Below are positions 42,550 to 51,578 of a stretch of 64,000 nucleotides of DNA, piece by piece (position 1 is the stretch's first letter; every line of letters starts with the position of its first letter). The stretch comes from Verrucomicrobiota bacterium (GTDB lineage Bacteria; Verrucomicrobiota; Verrucomicrobiia; Opitutales; Opitutaceae). The notes beneath the pieces are model-generated. The model ran no database searches. It saw only the letters and a list, made by a program, of their open reading frames with translations, and was not told the origin of the DNA. The position numbers and the translations under genes are program-made. The stretch covers positions 62,001 to 126,000 of the forward strand of contig JAQGOP010000032.1 of NCBI GenBank assembly GCA_028293545.1. The letters run 5' to 3'.

Positions 42550-43217
42550 AAAAATTCCTTGCCCGCACCCTGCTCCTGCTGGCGTTCGCGCCGCTGGTCA
42601 CGTTCGCCGAATCCGCCGGCCGCGTGGAGCGCGACCTCGGGCTGGGCCTGGCGTATCTCCGGATTCACGCGCTGCCGGCGGATCTGCCCTCCGCGCCGGC
42701 CAAGCCCGTCGCGACCGTCGTGGACCTCCGTTATACCCGCAGCGATGCGAGCGCCGTGGTGGCGCTGGGCGCATGGATCAGGTTCCGCGCCTCCGTCCGG
42801 ACCCCGCTCTTCGTGCTCGTCAATGCCAGCTCCGCTCCCGCCATCCTGGATTTTTTTGAAACCGCCGCCCCGATCCCCGGGCTCGTCACGCTCGGCGCGC
42901 CTTCATCGCGTTTCGTGCCGGATGTGCCGCTCAAGCTCGCGAACGACGCCGAACGCCACGCTTACGACGCGCTCGAGCACGGTGCCTCGGTCGAAAGCCT
43001 GGTCACCGACAACCCGACAAAAGCCCGGCATGACGAAGCCTCGATCGCGCAGGAGCACGCGTTGGCCCCGCTCGATGACGACGATGCAGACGGGACCTTG
43101 AGCGACTCGGCCGAGGAGGCGCCCTTGAAGGCACCGGCCGTGGCGCCCCTGATCGATCCCGCCCTCCAGCGCGCGATCCAGCTTCATCGTGCGCTGCTCG
43201 CGTTGAGGAAACTCTAA
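42546..43217 (+). CDS. Secreted protein of unknown function
   Basis: A 223-aa protein with a clear signal peptide (MKKFLARTLLLLAFAPLVTFAES) and no recognised domain. The middle part has VATVVDLRYTRSDASAVVALGAWI and FVLVNASSAPAILDFFE, an alternating alpha/beta pattern. The last 70 residues are acidic and Ala-rich (LDDDDADGTLSDSAEEA). The start overlaps the purD stop codon (ATGA), so it is translated with purD, although a link in function is not apparent. Predicted location: periplasm. Confidence 0.75.
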   Translation: MKKFLARTLLLLAFAPLVTFAESAGRVERDLGLGLAYLRIHALPADLPSAPAKPVATVVDLRYTRSDASAVVALGAWIRFRASVRTPLFVLVNASSAPAILDFFETAAPIPGLVTLGAPSSRFVPDVPLKLANDAERHAYDALEHGASVESLVTDNPTKARHDEASIAQEHALAPLDDDDADGTLSDSAEEAPLKAPAVAPLIDPALQRAIQLHRALLALRKL

Positions 43218-43242
43218 GCGAAGCCCGCCGAGCGGCGGCGTA

Positions 43243-43330
43243 GTTGAAAGGGGAAGGTTGAAAGCAACTGAGAGGGATCAGTGCGACGCCCCGCCTTTCA
43301 ACCCGGCCGCGCCTTGCAACTTTCAACTCT
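43243..43330. repeat. TTGAAAG/CTTTCAA intergenic repeat region, copy 2
   Basis: The region contains GTTGAAAGGGGAAGGTTGAAAG, then 25-60 nt later CCTTTCAACCC and CTTTCAACTCTTCCC. The two halves are complementary and could form a long imperfect hairpin ahead of the phosphatase gene. The pattern resembles 6728-6830 and 57973-58020. Confidence 0.5.
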
Positions 43331-43393
43331 TCCCGCCAGCACGCACTCCGGTTTTGCCTTTCGTGTAAAAACGTGTCCGTTCCAAACACACAG

Positions 43394-43888
43394 ATGCCCG
43401 CCCCCGCCACCGTCCTCATTGTCTGCACGGCCAACATTTGCCGGAGTCCGATGGGTGCGGGCCTTCTCCAGCACGCCCTCGCCGCCCAGCCCGAGCCGCT
43501 TCGTTCGGTGAGGGTCGTTTCCGCGGGCGTGGCGGCGCACGACGGCGAGCGGGTTTCCGAAAATTCGATCATCGCGCTGCGCAAGGCCGGCATCGACATC
43601 AGCCACCATCGCAGCCGCACGCTCAGCGAGGCCATGCTCGCCCAGGCGATCGCCGTGCTGTGCATGACCGAGTCGCATCGGTCGATGATCCAGCTCCAGG
43701 CCGAGACGCCGCCGAAGGATGTTTTTCTCTTCCGCGAATTCATGCCGGGGCACGTTTCCCGCGAAATTTGCGATCCCTTTGGCGGACCGTTGAAGGCATA
43801 CGAAACCGCCCGCGATGAGATGGTCGAAGCCATCCCGGCACTGGTGGAATTCCTTAAGACACGCGTCGCTCCGGGCCGCTCGCGCTAA
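43394..43888 (+). CDS. Low-molecular-weight protein-tyrosine phosphatase
   Basis: A 164-aa enzyme of the LMW-PTP family. VLIVCTANICRSPMGAGLL near the N-terminus holds the P-loop CX5R (Cys, Arg, Ser). SAGVAAHDGERVSENSIIALR follows, and the general-acid loop is DPFGGPLKAYE near residue 135. It removes phosphate from tyrosine (or arginine) residues in the cytoplasm. No partner BY-kinase is nearby, so a role in exopolysaccharide control is not supported. An upstream GTG at 43373 is a possible alternative start. Confidence 0.9.
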   Translation: MPAPATVLIVCTANICRSPMGAGLLQHALAAQPEPLRSVRVVSAGVAAHDGERVSENSIIALRKAGIDISHHRSRTLSEAMLAQAIAVLCMTESHRSMIQLQAETPPKDVFLFREFMPGHVSREICDPFGGPLKAYETARDEMVEAIPALVEFLKTRVAPGRSR

Positions 43889-43892
43889 AGGC

Positions 43893-43922
43893 GGAATTCG
43901 GATTGCGGAATGCGGATTATCC
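43893..43922. repeat. GGATT-rich intergenic element
   Basis: The short gap before glyA reads GCGGAATTCGGATTGCGGAATGCGGATT, the same kind of low-complexity GCGGATT run found in the 32181-32440 duplication (there on the opposite strand) and at 21-50 near the left edge. Confidence 0.45.
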
Positions 43923-43975
43923 GCGTCGGCTGCGCGGACCCTTCCGCCGCCACACCCTTCGACTTCCCTCCCGCA

Positions 43976-45241
43976 ATGCTGAACGCCGAGCCCCTCAAAA
44001 CCCTCGATCCTGAAATTTTCGCCGCGATCTCCGCCGAGCTCGCCCGCCAGCAGAGCCACATCGAGCTCATCGCCTCCGAAAACTTCACCTACCCCGCCGT
44101 CCTCGAGGCGCAGGGCAGCGTGCTCACCAACAAATACGCCGAAGGCTACCCCGGAAAACGCTGGTACGGCGGCTGCGAGCAGGTCGACAAGGTGGAAGTG
44201 CTCGCCATCGAACGGGCGAAGAAACTTTTCGGCGCCGAGCACGCCAACGTCCAGCCGCACTCCGGCGCGCAGGCCAACACCGCGGTGTACGCCTCGGTGC
44301 TCAAACCCGGTGACAAGCTCCTCGGGATGAACCTGAGCCACGGCGGGCATTTGACGCACGGCAACCCCGCGAATTTTTCCGGCAAGCTCTACAATTTCTG
44401 CCAGTACGGGGTGCGCGAGGACAACGGCCTGATCGACTATGACGAACTCGCCGCGGTCGCCCAGCGCGAGCAGCCGAAGATGATCACCGTCGGCGCGAGT
44501 GCTTATTCCCGCGTGATCGATTTCGCGCGGATGGGTGAAATCGCGCGCGGCGTCGGCGCCTTCCTCTTTGCCGACATCGCCCACATCGCCGGCCTCGTCG
44601 CATCGGGCGTCCATCCTTCGCCCGTGCCGCACGCGGATTTCGTGACCACCACCACGCACAAGACCCTGCGCGGCCCGCGCGGCGGGCTCATCCTCTGCCG
44701 CACTGCGCATGCGAAGGCCATCGACTCCGCGGTGTTCCCGGGCACGCAGGGCGGACCCCTGATGCATGTCATCGCCGCCAAGGCCGTGTGTTTCCTGGAA
44801 TGCCTGAAGCCGGACTTCAAAGTTTACTCCGAGCAGATCGTGAAGAACGCCCGCGCGCTCGCCGCCGCAATGACCGCGCGCGGCTACAAGATTGTTTCCG
44901 ACGGCACGGACAATCACCTCATGCTCGTCGATCTCCGCACGAAGCTCCCGGATCTTTCCGCCAAGCTCGCGCAGGAGACGCTGGATCGCGCCAACATCAC
45001 GTGTAACAAAAACACCGTGCCGTTCGAAACGCGCTCCCCGTTCCAAGGCTCGGGCATCCGCCTCGGCACTCCGGCCGTGACGACGCGCGGGTTCGTGGAA
45101 AAGGACATGGAGGAAATCGCCGCGTGCATCGACGCGGTGCTGGTCGTGATCGGCAAACCCGAGGAAGCCGCCACGCTCACGAGCGTCAAAGCCCGCGTCG
45201 TCGCCCTCACCTCGCGCTTCCCGCTCCCCTATCGCAGCTGA
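43976..45241 (+). CDS. glyA: Serine hydroxymethyltransferase
   Basis: Interconverts serine and glycine with tetrahydrofolate, the main source of one-carbon units. The 421-aa protein has [64 protein letters not shown] and [14 protein letters not shown] with the PLP lysine, all canonical. The ATG at 43976 gives the usual length. Purine-related purD lies nearby on the same strand, which fits shared one-carbon/glycine demand, but the phosphatase gene sits between them. Confidence 0.96.
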   Translation: MLNAEPLKTLDPEIFAAISAELARQQSHIELIASENFTYPAVLEAQGSVLTNKYAEGYPGKRWYGGCEQVDKVEVLAIERAKKLFGAEHANVQPHSGAQANTAVYASVLKPGDKLLGMNLSHGGHLTHGNPANFSGKLYNFCQYGVREDNGLIDYDELAAVAQREQPKMITVGASAYSRVIDFARMGEIARGVGAFLFADIAHIAGLVASGVHPSPVPHADFVTTTTHKTLRGPRGGLILCRTAHAKAIDSAVFPGTQGGPLMHVIAAKAVCFLECLKPDFKVYSEQIVKNARALAAAMTARGYKIVSDGTDNHLMLVDLRTKLPDLSAKLAQETLDRANITCNKNTVPFETRSPFQGSGIRLGTPAVTTRGFVEKDMEEIAACIDAVLVVIGKPEEAATLTSVKARVVALTSRFPLPYRS

Positions 45242-45394
45242 GTCGAGGAGCCTGTCGAACGGGTTCGGCTCCGCGTACGTTAAATCGCGTACGGAGCGGC
45301 GCCGCGCGCCAGCAACGCGTTGCGCCTATTTCGACGGAACTTCCGTTTGCGCCTTGGCGTCTGGAAGCGAACCGTTTTTGTTCCAGCTCCCCTC

Positions 45395-46621
45395 GTGTCC
45401 ACCGCCGCCGCTCTTCCGACCGACGCCGTTCCGACCAGCCCCCGCTTCTGGCGCTGGATTGTCATCCTCGTGTCGGCGGGCCTGGTCTCCGGCTGCTTTT
45501 CCTTCCGACGCGAGCCGCCCCGCCCTGGGCGCACCACCCTGGCCGCCCCCGCGGTCACACTGTCGGCGCTCACCGTTTCAAATTACCTGGTGATCGAGGC
45601 GAAATGGGACAAACGCGGGCCCTACCATTTCCTCATCGATACCGGCGCTTCCGTGACCCTGGTTTCGCCCGAACTGGCGGCGCGCTACGGCGGAAAAAAT
45701 CCCTTCCCGCCCGATGCCCCGCTGGTGCGCGTAAAATCCGCCGAAGGCGACACCGCCCTGCTCACGCCCACTTGGCTGAGCCGGCTCCAGCTCGACACCG
45801 CGCGCTTCGAAGACGTGCAGGCCCTCGTCTATGATTTCGCGCCGCTGTCGTCGCACCTCGGCATCAAGATCGATGGCATCCTCGGCTTCCCCCTCTTTCG
45901 GGAAACCTTGCTCACCCTCGATTACCCGCACTCGCGCGTCGTGCTCCAGCGGCGCACCGGCGCAGCGCCGATTCCCGGGCTGGCCATTGCGTTCAACAAT
46001 GATCGCAAGACCCCGATCATTCCCGTGCGCCTCGGCGACCAGACGTTTGCCGCGCTGATCGATTCCGGCAGCGACGCCTCGCTGAGCCTGAACCCCGTCG
46101 GCCTCCAACCCGTCTTCGCCGTCGCTCCCCGCCCGGGCGCGATGGTCGGCACGCTCACCTCGGATCGCGCGCAGCAAATCGGGCGGCTCGACTCGACGCT
46201 CATGATCGGGAATCACGCGCTGAACAAACCCGTCGTCGACGTGACCGATGAACTCTCGTCGCTCGGCGGCGGCATCCTGAAATATTTCACCGTCACCTTC
46301 GACCAGCACCGCAGCCAGGTCACGTTCCAGCGCGACTCCACCGATCCCATTCCCCCGGAAACGCGGCGCAGCGCCGGCCTGAGTTTCATGAAGACGCCCG
46401 CGTACTGGCGCGTCGCCAGTGTCGTGCCGGGCTCGCCCGCCGCCAGCGCCGGCATCCAACCGGGTGACCTCGTGACCCGACTCAACGGCGACCCGGTCGC
46501 CCAATGGGACATCCGCCGCTACGAGCTGCTCGTCGCCACCGCCACCGCGATCGAGTTCACCTTTCTCCACGGGGCGCAGGAAACCCCGGAACGGATCGAC
46601 GTGTTCGACCTCGTGCCTTAG
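45395..46621 (+). CDS. Lipoprotein aspartic protease with two retropepsin-like halves and a PDZ domain
   Basis: About 408 aa from the GTG at 45395. A hydrophobic helix with the lipobox LVSGC suggests a lipoprotein. Two catalytic-type motifs follow: FLIDTGASVTLV and, about 145 residues later, ALIDSGSDASLSL. The two halves look like a tandem of retropepsin-type domains. The C-terminal 90 residues are a PDZ domain (AYWRVASVVPGSPAASAGIQPGDLVTRLNG). The arrangement resembles bacterial aspartyl-protease/PDZ proteins. TTG at 45320 is a possible earlier start but would put 25 basic residues ahead of the signal. Substrate unknown. Confidence 0.8.
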   Translation: MSTAAALPTDAVPTSPRFWRWIVILVSAGLVSGCFSFRREPPRPGRTTLAAPAVTLSALTVSNYLVIEAKWDKRGPYHFLIDTGASVTLVSPELAARYGGKNPFPPDAPLVRVKSAEGDTALLTPTWLSRLQLDTARFEDVQALVYDFAPLSSHLGIKIDGILGFPLFRETLLTLDYPHSRVVLQRRTGAAPIPGLAIAFNNDRKTPIIPVRLGDQTFAALIDSGSDASLSLNPVGLQPVFAVAPRPGAMVGTLTSDRAQQIGRLDSTLMIGNHALNKPVVDVTDELSSLGGGILKYFTVTFDQHRSQVTFQRDSTDPIPPETRRSAGLSFMKTPAYWRVASVVPGSPAASAGIQPGDLVTRLNGDPVAQWDIRRYELLVATATAIEFTFLHGAQETPERIDVFDLVP

Positions 46622-46702
46622 CCTGGGGAAACCCCGGAAGGACCCGGATCGTGGCGAGTGTGTCCCGTGACGGGCGCACGTACCCGTGCTTGAGATTCGC
46701 CC

Positions 46703-48004
46703 TCAGCTCTTCCGCAGCAAGAACGCCGCGGCGCCGTCATGGCCGACGACCCAGGGCAGGGTCGCCGCGCTGGATTCGAGCTTGAAGGGACCGCCCGCCC
46801 GGCTGTCGAAAAACGCGCGCACCACGCGGTCGTTTTCCTCGGGATCGATGCTGCACGTCGAATAGACCAGGCGACCGCCCGGGGCGACGAGGCGCGCCGC
46901 CGCGTGCAGCAGCGCGAGCTGCTGGCGCGCGTGCTTGTCGATGTCGCGCGGGTCGAGCCGCCACTTCACGTCGGCGCGATGGCGCATGACGCCGGTGTTT
47001 GAGCAAGGAACGTCGATCAACACCGCGGCGAATGTCTCCGGCAGCTTGTGTTCACTCAGCACCGTGGCGGGATCGCCGAGCAAATCCGCCTGGACGAGCG
47101 CGACCTCGACGCTGTTCGTGCGCGAGAGATTTTTCTTCAATCGCTCGATGCGCGGCCCGGGCAGGTCCATCGCGATGATTTTGCCCGTCTTCATGCGGTC
47201 CGCCATCATCAGGCTTTTCCCGCCGGGTGCGGCGCAGGCATCAAGGATCGTTTCGCCCGCCTGCGGCGCGAGCAGGTCGACCGCGAGCCGGGTGCCCGGA
47301 TCCTGCAGGTAAATTTTCCCGCCGTGCAGCAGCGGCTCCACCTGCGACCAGCGGCCGGAAGGCACTTCGAAAAATCCCGGCCACGGCGTCGCCTTCAGGA
47401 AATCCGGGATCGGTTCGCCCTCCGCGCCCCGCCAGCGCGCGTAAACCGTCGCCGGCTGCTGGTTCCATTCGAGCAGCTGGCGCGTGCCCTCGGCGCCAAA
47501 ATCCACCAGCCACCGCCGCACCAGCCAGTCGGGATGCGAGTAATATTCGGCCAGCGCATCCGCGGAAGCGATCTTCGGCGGCGGCGGCACGGCGAGCACC
47601 GCGGCGAGCTTGCGGACCACGGCATTGACGAGGCCGGCCTCGGATTTGCTCGCGACGCCCTTGGTCTGTTCCACCGCGTGGTGGACAATTTTCGCCACCA
47701 ACCCGTCGGCTTCCGGCGACCCGGTCGCCTCGATCAATTCATAGCCCGCCATCAGCAAAACCGCGCGTGTGGGAAAACGCGGCGGATGCGCGATGAGCCG
47801 TCCCAGCGCGGCGTCGAGTCGGCCGAAGTGGCGCACCACTCCGAACACGAGATGCTGGCAGCGCGCGCGCTCCGGTCCGGATATGCCGGGCGGAAGGCTG
47901 TCGATGAGTTCATCGATGCGTTCGCGGCGGTCGAGCCAGCGGGCAATTAAGCCGATCGCGGCAGGCCATGCGCCGATTGCGGCAGAGGGTGCGGCGTTAC
48001 TCAT
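46703..48004 (-). CDS. rsmB: 16S rRNA (cytosine-967-C5)-methyltransferase
   Basis: Methylates C967 of 16S rRNA with SAM. The 433-aa protein has an N-terminal NusB-like helical domain (ARCQHLVFGVVRHFGRLD, VNAVVRKLA) and a Rossmann methyltransferase domain: DACAAPGGKSLMMADRM (motif I), IDVPCSNTGVMRHRADVKW with the PCS motif, and VYSTCSIDPEENDRVV with the catalytic TCS. Both cysteines are present. The ATG at 48004 (MSNAAPS) is preferred to one ten residues earlier. It is divergent from greA with an 82-nt gap that must hold both promoters. Confidence 0.93.
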   Translation of the reverse strand: MSNAAPSAAIGAWPAAIGLIARWLDRRERIDELIDSLPPGISGPERARCQHLVFGVVRHFGRLDAALGRLIAHPPRFPTRAVLLMAGYELIEATGSPEADGLVAKIVHHAVEQTKGVASKSEAGLVNAVVRKLAAVLAVPPPPKIASADALAEYYSHPDWLVRRWLVDFGAEGTRQLLEWNQQPATVYARWRGAEGEPIPDFLKATPWPGFFEVPSGRWSQVEPLLHGGKIYLQDPGTRLAVDLLAPQAGETILDACAAPGGKSLMMADRMKTGKIIAMDLPGPRIERLKKNLSRTNSVEVALVQADLLGDPATVLSEHKLPETFAAVLIDVPCSNTGVMRHRADVKWRLDPRDIDKHARQQLALLHAAARLVAPGGRLVYSTCSIDPEENDRVVRAFFDSRAGGPFKLESSAATLPWVVGHDGAAAFLLRKS

Positions 48005-48086
48005 GGCGCGCGATTTCGACACACTGTTTGACAAGGCTAGTCATTGTCCGCTCAACTCTCCCGTTCAGGACATCACTTTCGCAACT

Positions 48087-49928
48087 ATGAATTCCGAAGC
48101 ACTCTCCGCGCTGATTGCCAAAAATCCGTCCCTCAAGGCGGCCAAAGCCAAATTGGAGGCCATGGAGCCGGGCGCGTACTGCATCCACCGCAGCTGGGGT
48201 TTCGGGCAAATCAAGTCCTATGACGAGGCCGCTCAACGCCTGATCATCGATTTCAAGGGCAAGAAAGGCCATGCGATGGATCCGGCCTTCTGTTTGACCA
48301 CGATGGAGATCCTGCCGCCGAAACATCTTTTGGTCCGCAAGGAAACCGAGCCGAAAAAAATCGCCGAGCTCATTGCCGAGAATCCCGCCCAACTCGTCGC
48401 CGAGGCCCTCGAGGCCTACCCGAACCACGCCACCAGCGCGATCGACCTCGAGATCACCCTCGCCCAGGTCGTCGGTGAGGAAAAATTCAAGAAATGGTGG
48501 TCCGTCGCCAAGAAGGCCGTCGCCAAGGACCCGCGCATTTCCACCCCGGAAAAGAAAACCGAGCTCTACGTGCTGCGCGAAACCCCGGTTTCCGCGGAGG
48601 ACGAAATCCTCGAGCAGTTCAATTCCACGCGCTCGGCCCGCCGCCGCATCGCGCTTGCCGAGGAACTCGTCAACACCGTCGGCAAGAAGGAAATCAAGAC
48701 CGACCTCGTCGCGATCCTGAAGGCCGTCGCCGATGCCGTGAAGGACAGCAACCAGCTCGACGCCTCCGAGCGCCTCTACGGCGCGTCCGTCCGCGACGAC
48801 CTCGCCAAGCTCGCCGGTTCCGAGGAAGTCTTCGAGCCGAGCCAGGCCACCCTCATCGCCAACGTGCGCGACCTGCCCGCCATCGCGGAAAAAATCCCGG
48901 TTCACTTCCAGGGCCAGTTCCTCGACCTCGTCAAGGAAACGCACCCGATCGAGAGCCGCGACATCGTCTTCACCCTCCTCAAGACCTCGCAGGGCAAGTT
49001 CACCACCGAGTGCATCAACTTCCTGGTCGAAAACGGCCACTCCGAGGAACTCGCCGCCGCCCTCAAGCGCTGGCAGACCGAGCAGAACCTGCGCGCGCCG
49101 GTCCTCCTCTGGATCGTCAAGAACCGGCACTCGAAGAAATTCGCCAAGCTGCTCAACGACCTGATCACGCCCCGCCTCCTCGGCGCCGTGTTCTTCGCGA
49201 TCGATTACGAGGCGCTCCAGGCGTCCAGCGCCCGCCGCATCCCGCTCGCCGACATCCTCAGCGAGGATACCGACCTGATTGCCGATTTGCTCTCGACCGC
49301 CGACCCGGAAACGGCGCGCGACCTCGCGAACACGCTGATGCTCAACCAGGGCTTCGAAGAGTTGACCAAGAAGTCGCTCCTCGCCCGCTTCATCAAGATC
49401 TTCCCGAAAATCCAGTCGCTCGTCGCCGCCGATGCCGAAGGCAAGGAAGAGCAATTGCTCGTTTCCAAGGCCAGCTTCGAGCGCAAGCGCGAGGAGTATG
49501 AGACCATCGTCTCCAAGAAGATCCCGGAAAACTCCAAGGCGATCGCCACCGCGCGCGAGCACGGTGACCTCAAGGAAAACTCCGAGTACAAGATGGCCAA
49601 GCAGGACCAGCAGGTCCTCATGGCGCAAAAGACGAACCTCGAGAAGGACCTCGGCCGCGCCCGGGTTTCCGATTTCAAGGAAGCCTCCTCCGAGCAGGTC
49701 AGCGCCGGCACCGTCGTCGAAATCAAGGGCGAAAACGGCGCCATTACGCGCTACACGATCCTCGGCGCTTGGGACGGCGACCCGGACCAGAACATTATCT
49801 CCTACAAGACCGCGCTCGGCTCCGCCTTGCTCGGCAAGAAGAGCGGCGAGTCGGTGAAGGTAAAGACCGGCAGCTCCGAGGAAAACTACACCGTCGTCAG
49901 CATCGCCCGCGTCGCCGACAAGTCCTGA
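48087..49928 (+). CDS. greA: GreA transcription elongation factor with long N-terminal extension
   Basis: A 613-aa protein, about four times the length of a standard GreA (158 aa). The last 155 residues are GreA: coiled coil with EYETIVSKKIPENSKAIATA, then the tip EHGDLKENSEYKMAKQDQQ with the acidic residues that enter the RNA polymerase channel, then the C-terminal domain (YTILGAWDGDPDQNIISY, LGKKSGESV). Residues 1-450 are mostly helical, starting MNSEALSALIAKNPSLKAAK with IHRSWGFGQIKSYD. The long N-terminal region is a feature I know from Chlamydia GreA, so it may be a superphylum trait. A terminator follows at 49947. Confidence 0.92.
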   Translation: MNSEALSALIAKNPSLKAAKAKLEAMEPGAYCIHRSWGFGQIKSYDEAAQRLIIDFKGKKGHAMDPAFCLTTMEILPPKHLLVRKETEPKKIAELIAENPAQLVAEALEAYPNHATSAIDLEITLAQVVGEEKFKKWWSVAKKAVAKDPRISTPEKKTELYVLRETPVSAEDEILEQFNSTRSARRRIALAEELVNTVGKKEIKTDLVAILKAVADAVKDSNQLDASERLYGASVRDDLAKLAGSEEVFEPSQATLIANVRDLPAIAEKIPVHFQGQFLDLVKETHPIESRDIVFTLLKTSQGKFTTECINFLVENGHSEELAAALKRWQTEQNLRAPVLLWIVKNRHSKKFAKLLNDLITPRLLGAVFFAIDYEALQASSARRIPLADILSEDTDLIADLLSTADPETARDLANTLMLNQGFEELTKKSLLARFIKIFPKIQSLVAADAEGKEEQLLVSKASFERKREEYETIVSKKIPENSKAIATAREHGDLKENSEYKMAKQDQQVLMAQKTNLEKDLGRARVSDFKEASSEQVSAGTVVEIKGENGAITRYTILGAWDGDPDQNIISYKTALGSALLGKKSGESVKVKTGSSEENYTVVSIARVADKS

Positions 49929-49946
49929 GCGCTTTCGTCCCTTTCC

Positions 49947-49975
49947 AGCCGCGACCTTCGGGTCGCGGCTTTTTT
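49947..49975 (+). terminator. Rho-independent terminator of greA
   Basis: A 10-bp perfect stem, AGCCGCGACC-TTCG-GGTCGCGGCT, has a stable TTCG tetraloop and is followed by a run of six T residues. It lies 18 nt after the greA stop codon. Confidence 0.93.
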
Positions 49976-50042
49976 GTGCCCGGCGCGCGCCGCGGACGCC
50001 CGGTGATTGACGTCCCGACGGCGACCGACGAAGACTCCGGCC

Positions 50043-50414
50043 ATGGACTCTCCAGCCATTGTTCCTCCCCCCGTCACGAATCCGGCGGAAAAAACCTGGT
50101 GCATGCTCGCGCACCTTTCCGCGCTCAGCGGTTACATCATCCCCTTCGGCAGCCTTCTCGGGCCGTTTCTCGTCTGGCAGTTCCGGAAGAACGACATGCC
50201 GGCAGTCGTCGCCCACGCGCGCATGTCGCTGAATTTCCAGCTCTCGTGCATTCTCTATTTCCTCATCTGCGTGCCGTTGCTTTTCGTGCTGGTGGGCGGA
50301 CCCCTGATGTTCCTCATCGCGGTCGCGGACCTGGTCTGCGTGATCATCGCGAGCATCAAGGCCAACGACGGGAAACCGTGGAGTTATCCCGCGACGATTC
50401 GTTTCCTGAAGTAA
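50043..50414 (+). CDS. DUF4870-family membrane protein
   Basis: A 123-aa protein. CMLAHLSALSGYIIPFGSLLGPFLVWQFRKND fits the start of DUF4870, with AHLSAL and P..G...GP....W conserved. VVAHARMSLNFQLSCILYF and the C-terminal IIASIKANDGKPWSYP follow. It has about three membrane helices. Function is unknown in general. A TTG at 50007 would add 12 residues without a fold, so ATG 50043 is used. It lies 1 nt before the GTG start of the next gene. Confidence 0.85.
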   Translation: MDSPAIVPPPVTNPAEKTWCMLAHLSALSGYIIPFGSLLGPFLVWQFRKNDMPAVVAHARMSLNFQLSCILYFLICVPLLFVLVGGPLMFLIAVADLVCVIIASIKANDGKPWSYPATIRFLK

Positions 50415-50415
50415 A

Positions 50416-51354
50416 GTGAACGCATCCTGGGATATCCTGAAGATCCTCTCGGATCCGACGCGCCTTCGCCTCCTGGCGCTCGTCATGCGCGAGGAGCTCT
50501 CCGTGGCTGAGCTCCAGGAAATCCTCGGCATGGGCCAGTCGCGCATCTCCTCGCAGCTCGCGCTGCTCCGGCAGGCCGGCCTCGTCGTCGATCGGCGCGA
50601 GGGAAAAAAGGCCTTCTACTCGCTGCGCACCAACCTGCCCCCGCGGCACCTGGCGCTCCTGCGCGCCGCGAACGACGCGGTTTCGGAGTTGCCCGCGCTC
50701 TCCGACGATCGCGACAACCTCGACCGCATCCTCCAAAAACGCCGGCGCACCCAGGAACAATATTTCAACCTCATCGCCGGCCGGCTCGGGAAAAACCATT
50801 GCCCGGGCCGCTCGTGGGAGGCCCTCGGCCACCTCGCCCTGCGCCTGACGCCCGCGATTACGATCGCGGACCTCGGGGCCGGCGAAGGGCTCGTGTCGCA
50901 GCTGCTCGCCCGCCGCGCCAAGCAGGTCTGGTGCATCGACAATTCCGCGAAGATGGTCGAGGTCGGCACCGAACTCGCCGCGAAAAATGGCCTGGCCAAC
51001 CTCGCCTACAAACAAGGCGACATCGAGCAGGTCCCTCTCCCCGACAAGTCCGTCGACCTCGCCATCCTCAGCCAGGCCCTGCATCACGCCCAACATCCCC
51101 AGGTGGCGGTGGACGAAGCCTTCCGCATCCTCAAACCCGGCGGCCAGGTCCTGATCCTCGACCTCAACGAGCACACGTTCGAAAAGGCGCGTGAAACTTA
51201 CGCCGACGTCTGGCTCGGTTTCAAGGAGAGCTCGCTCCACGGATTTTTGAAGAAGGCCGGTTTCTCGAAAGTCGAAGTCACCGCCGTGGCCAGGGAAACC
51301 ACCGAGCCCTTTTTCGAAACCCTGCTCGCGAGCGGATCCAAGCCCGCGAAGTGA
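50416..51354 (+). CDS. ArsR-family regulator fused to a SAM methyltransferase domain
   Basis: A 312-aa fusion with a GTG start. Residues 1-75 are an ArsR-type winged helix (DPTRLRLLALVMREELSVAELQEIL, GQSRISSQLALLRQAGLV, REGKKAFYSL). Residues about 130-310 are a class I methyltransferase (TIADLGAGEGLVSQLLARRA, VWCIDNSAKMVEVG, LAILSQALHHAQHP, FRILKPGGQVLILDL). There is no metal-binding Cys pair typical of metal sensors. Similar fusions are often found beside methionine/SAM-cycle genes, but none are visible here. The methyl acceptor and regulated genes are unknown. Confidence 0.88.
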   Translation: MNASWDILKILSDPTRLRLLALVMREELSVAELQEILGMGQSRISSQLALLRQAGLVVDRREGKKAFYSLRTNLPPRHLALLRAANDAVSELPALSDDRDNLDRILQKRRRTQEQYFNLIAGRLGKNHCPGRSWEALGHLALRLTPAITIADLGAGEGLVSQLLARRAKQVWCIDNSAKMVEVGTELAAKNGLANLAYKQGDIEQVPLPDKSVDLAILSQALHHAQHPQVAVDEAFRILKPGGQVLILDLNEHTFEKARETYADVWLGFKESSLHGFLKKAGFSKVEVTAVARETTEPFFETLLASGSKPAK

Positions 51355-51578
51355 TGGTCAAGCCGGTTGTCCCAACGCGCTGAGCGCCTCTGCCCGCGGC
51401 CAAATATCGGCCGAACGAAACACCGCGTTCCATCCTGCGCGATTTCGGCGATGTAGACGTTCAATCGCCGGCGGATCCGCTTCCCGCGTGGGGGACAAGG
51501 CGTTCCACCTACGCATCCGTGCGTAGCGATCCAACCCAGGCTTGAGTCCGCACCGGCGTGAACTAGCTGGAAACCACC

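Noticed and set aside
43394..43888. LMW phosphatase as part of an exopolysaccharide regulatory pair
   Set aside because: No BY-kinase or polysaccharide export gene is adjacent; the neighbours are glyA and purD.
46622..46702. GGGG-AAA-CCCC hairpin after the protease gene as a terminator
   Set aside because: The stem is only four to five pairs and no T-run follows.
47997..50546. An 849-codon open frame on the minus strand opposite greA
   Set aside because: Antisense of greA, which has clear GreA motifs and a terminator. The minus-strand product has a Gly/Asp/Leu/Arg-rich, low-information composition.
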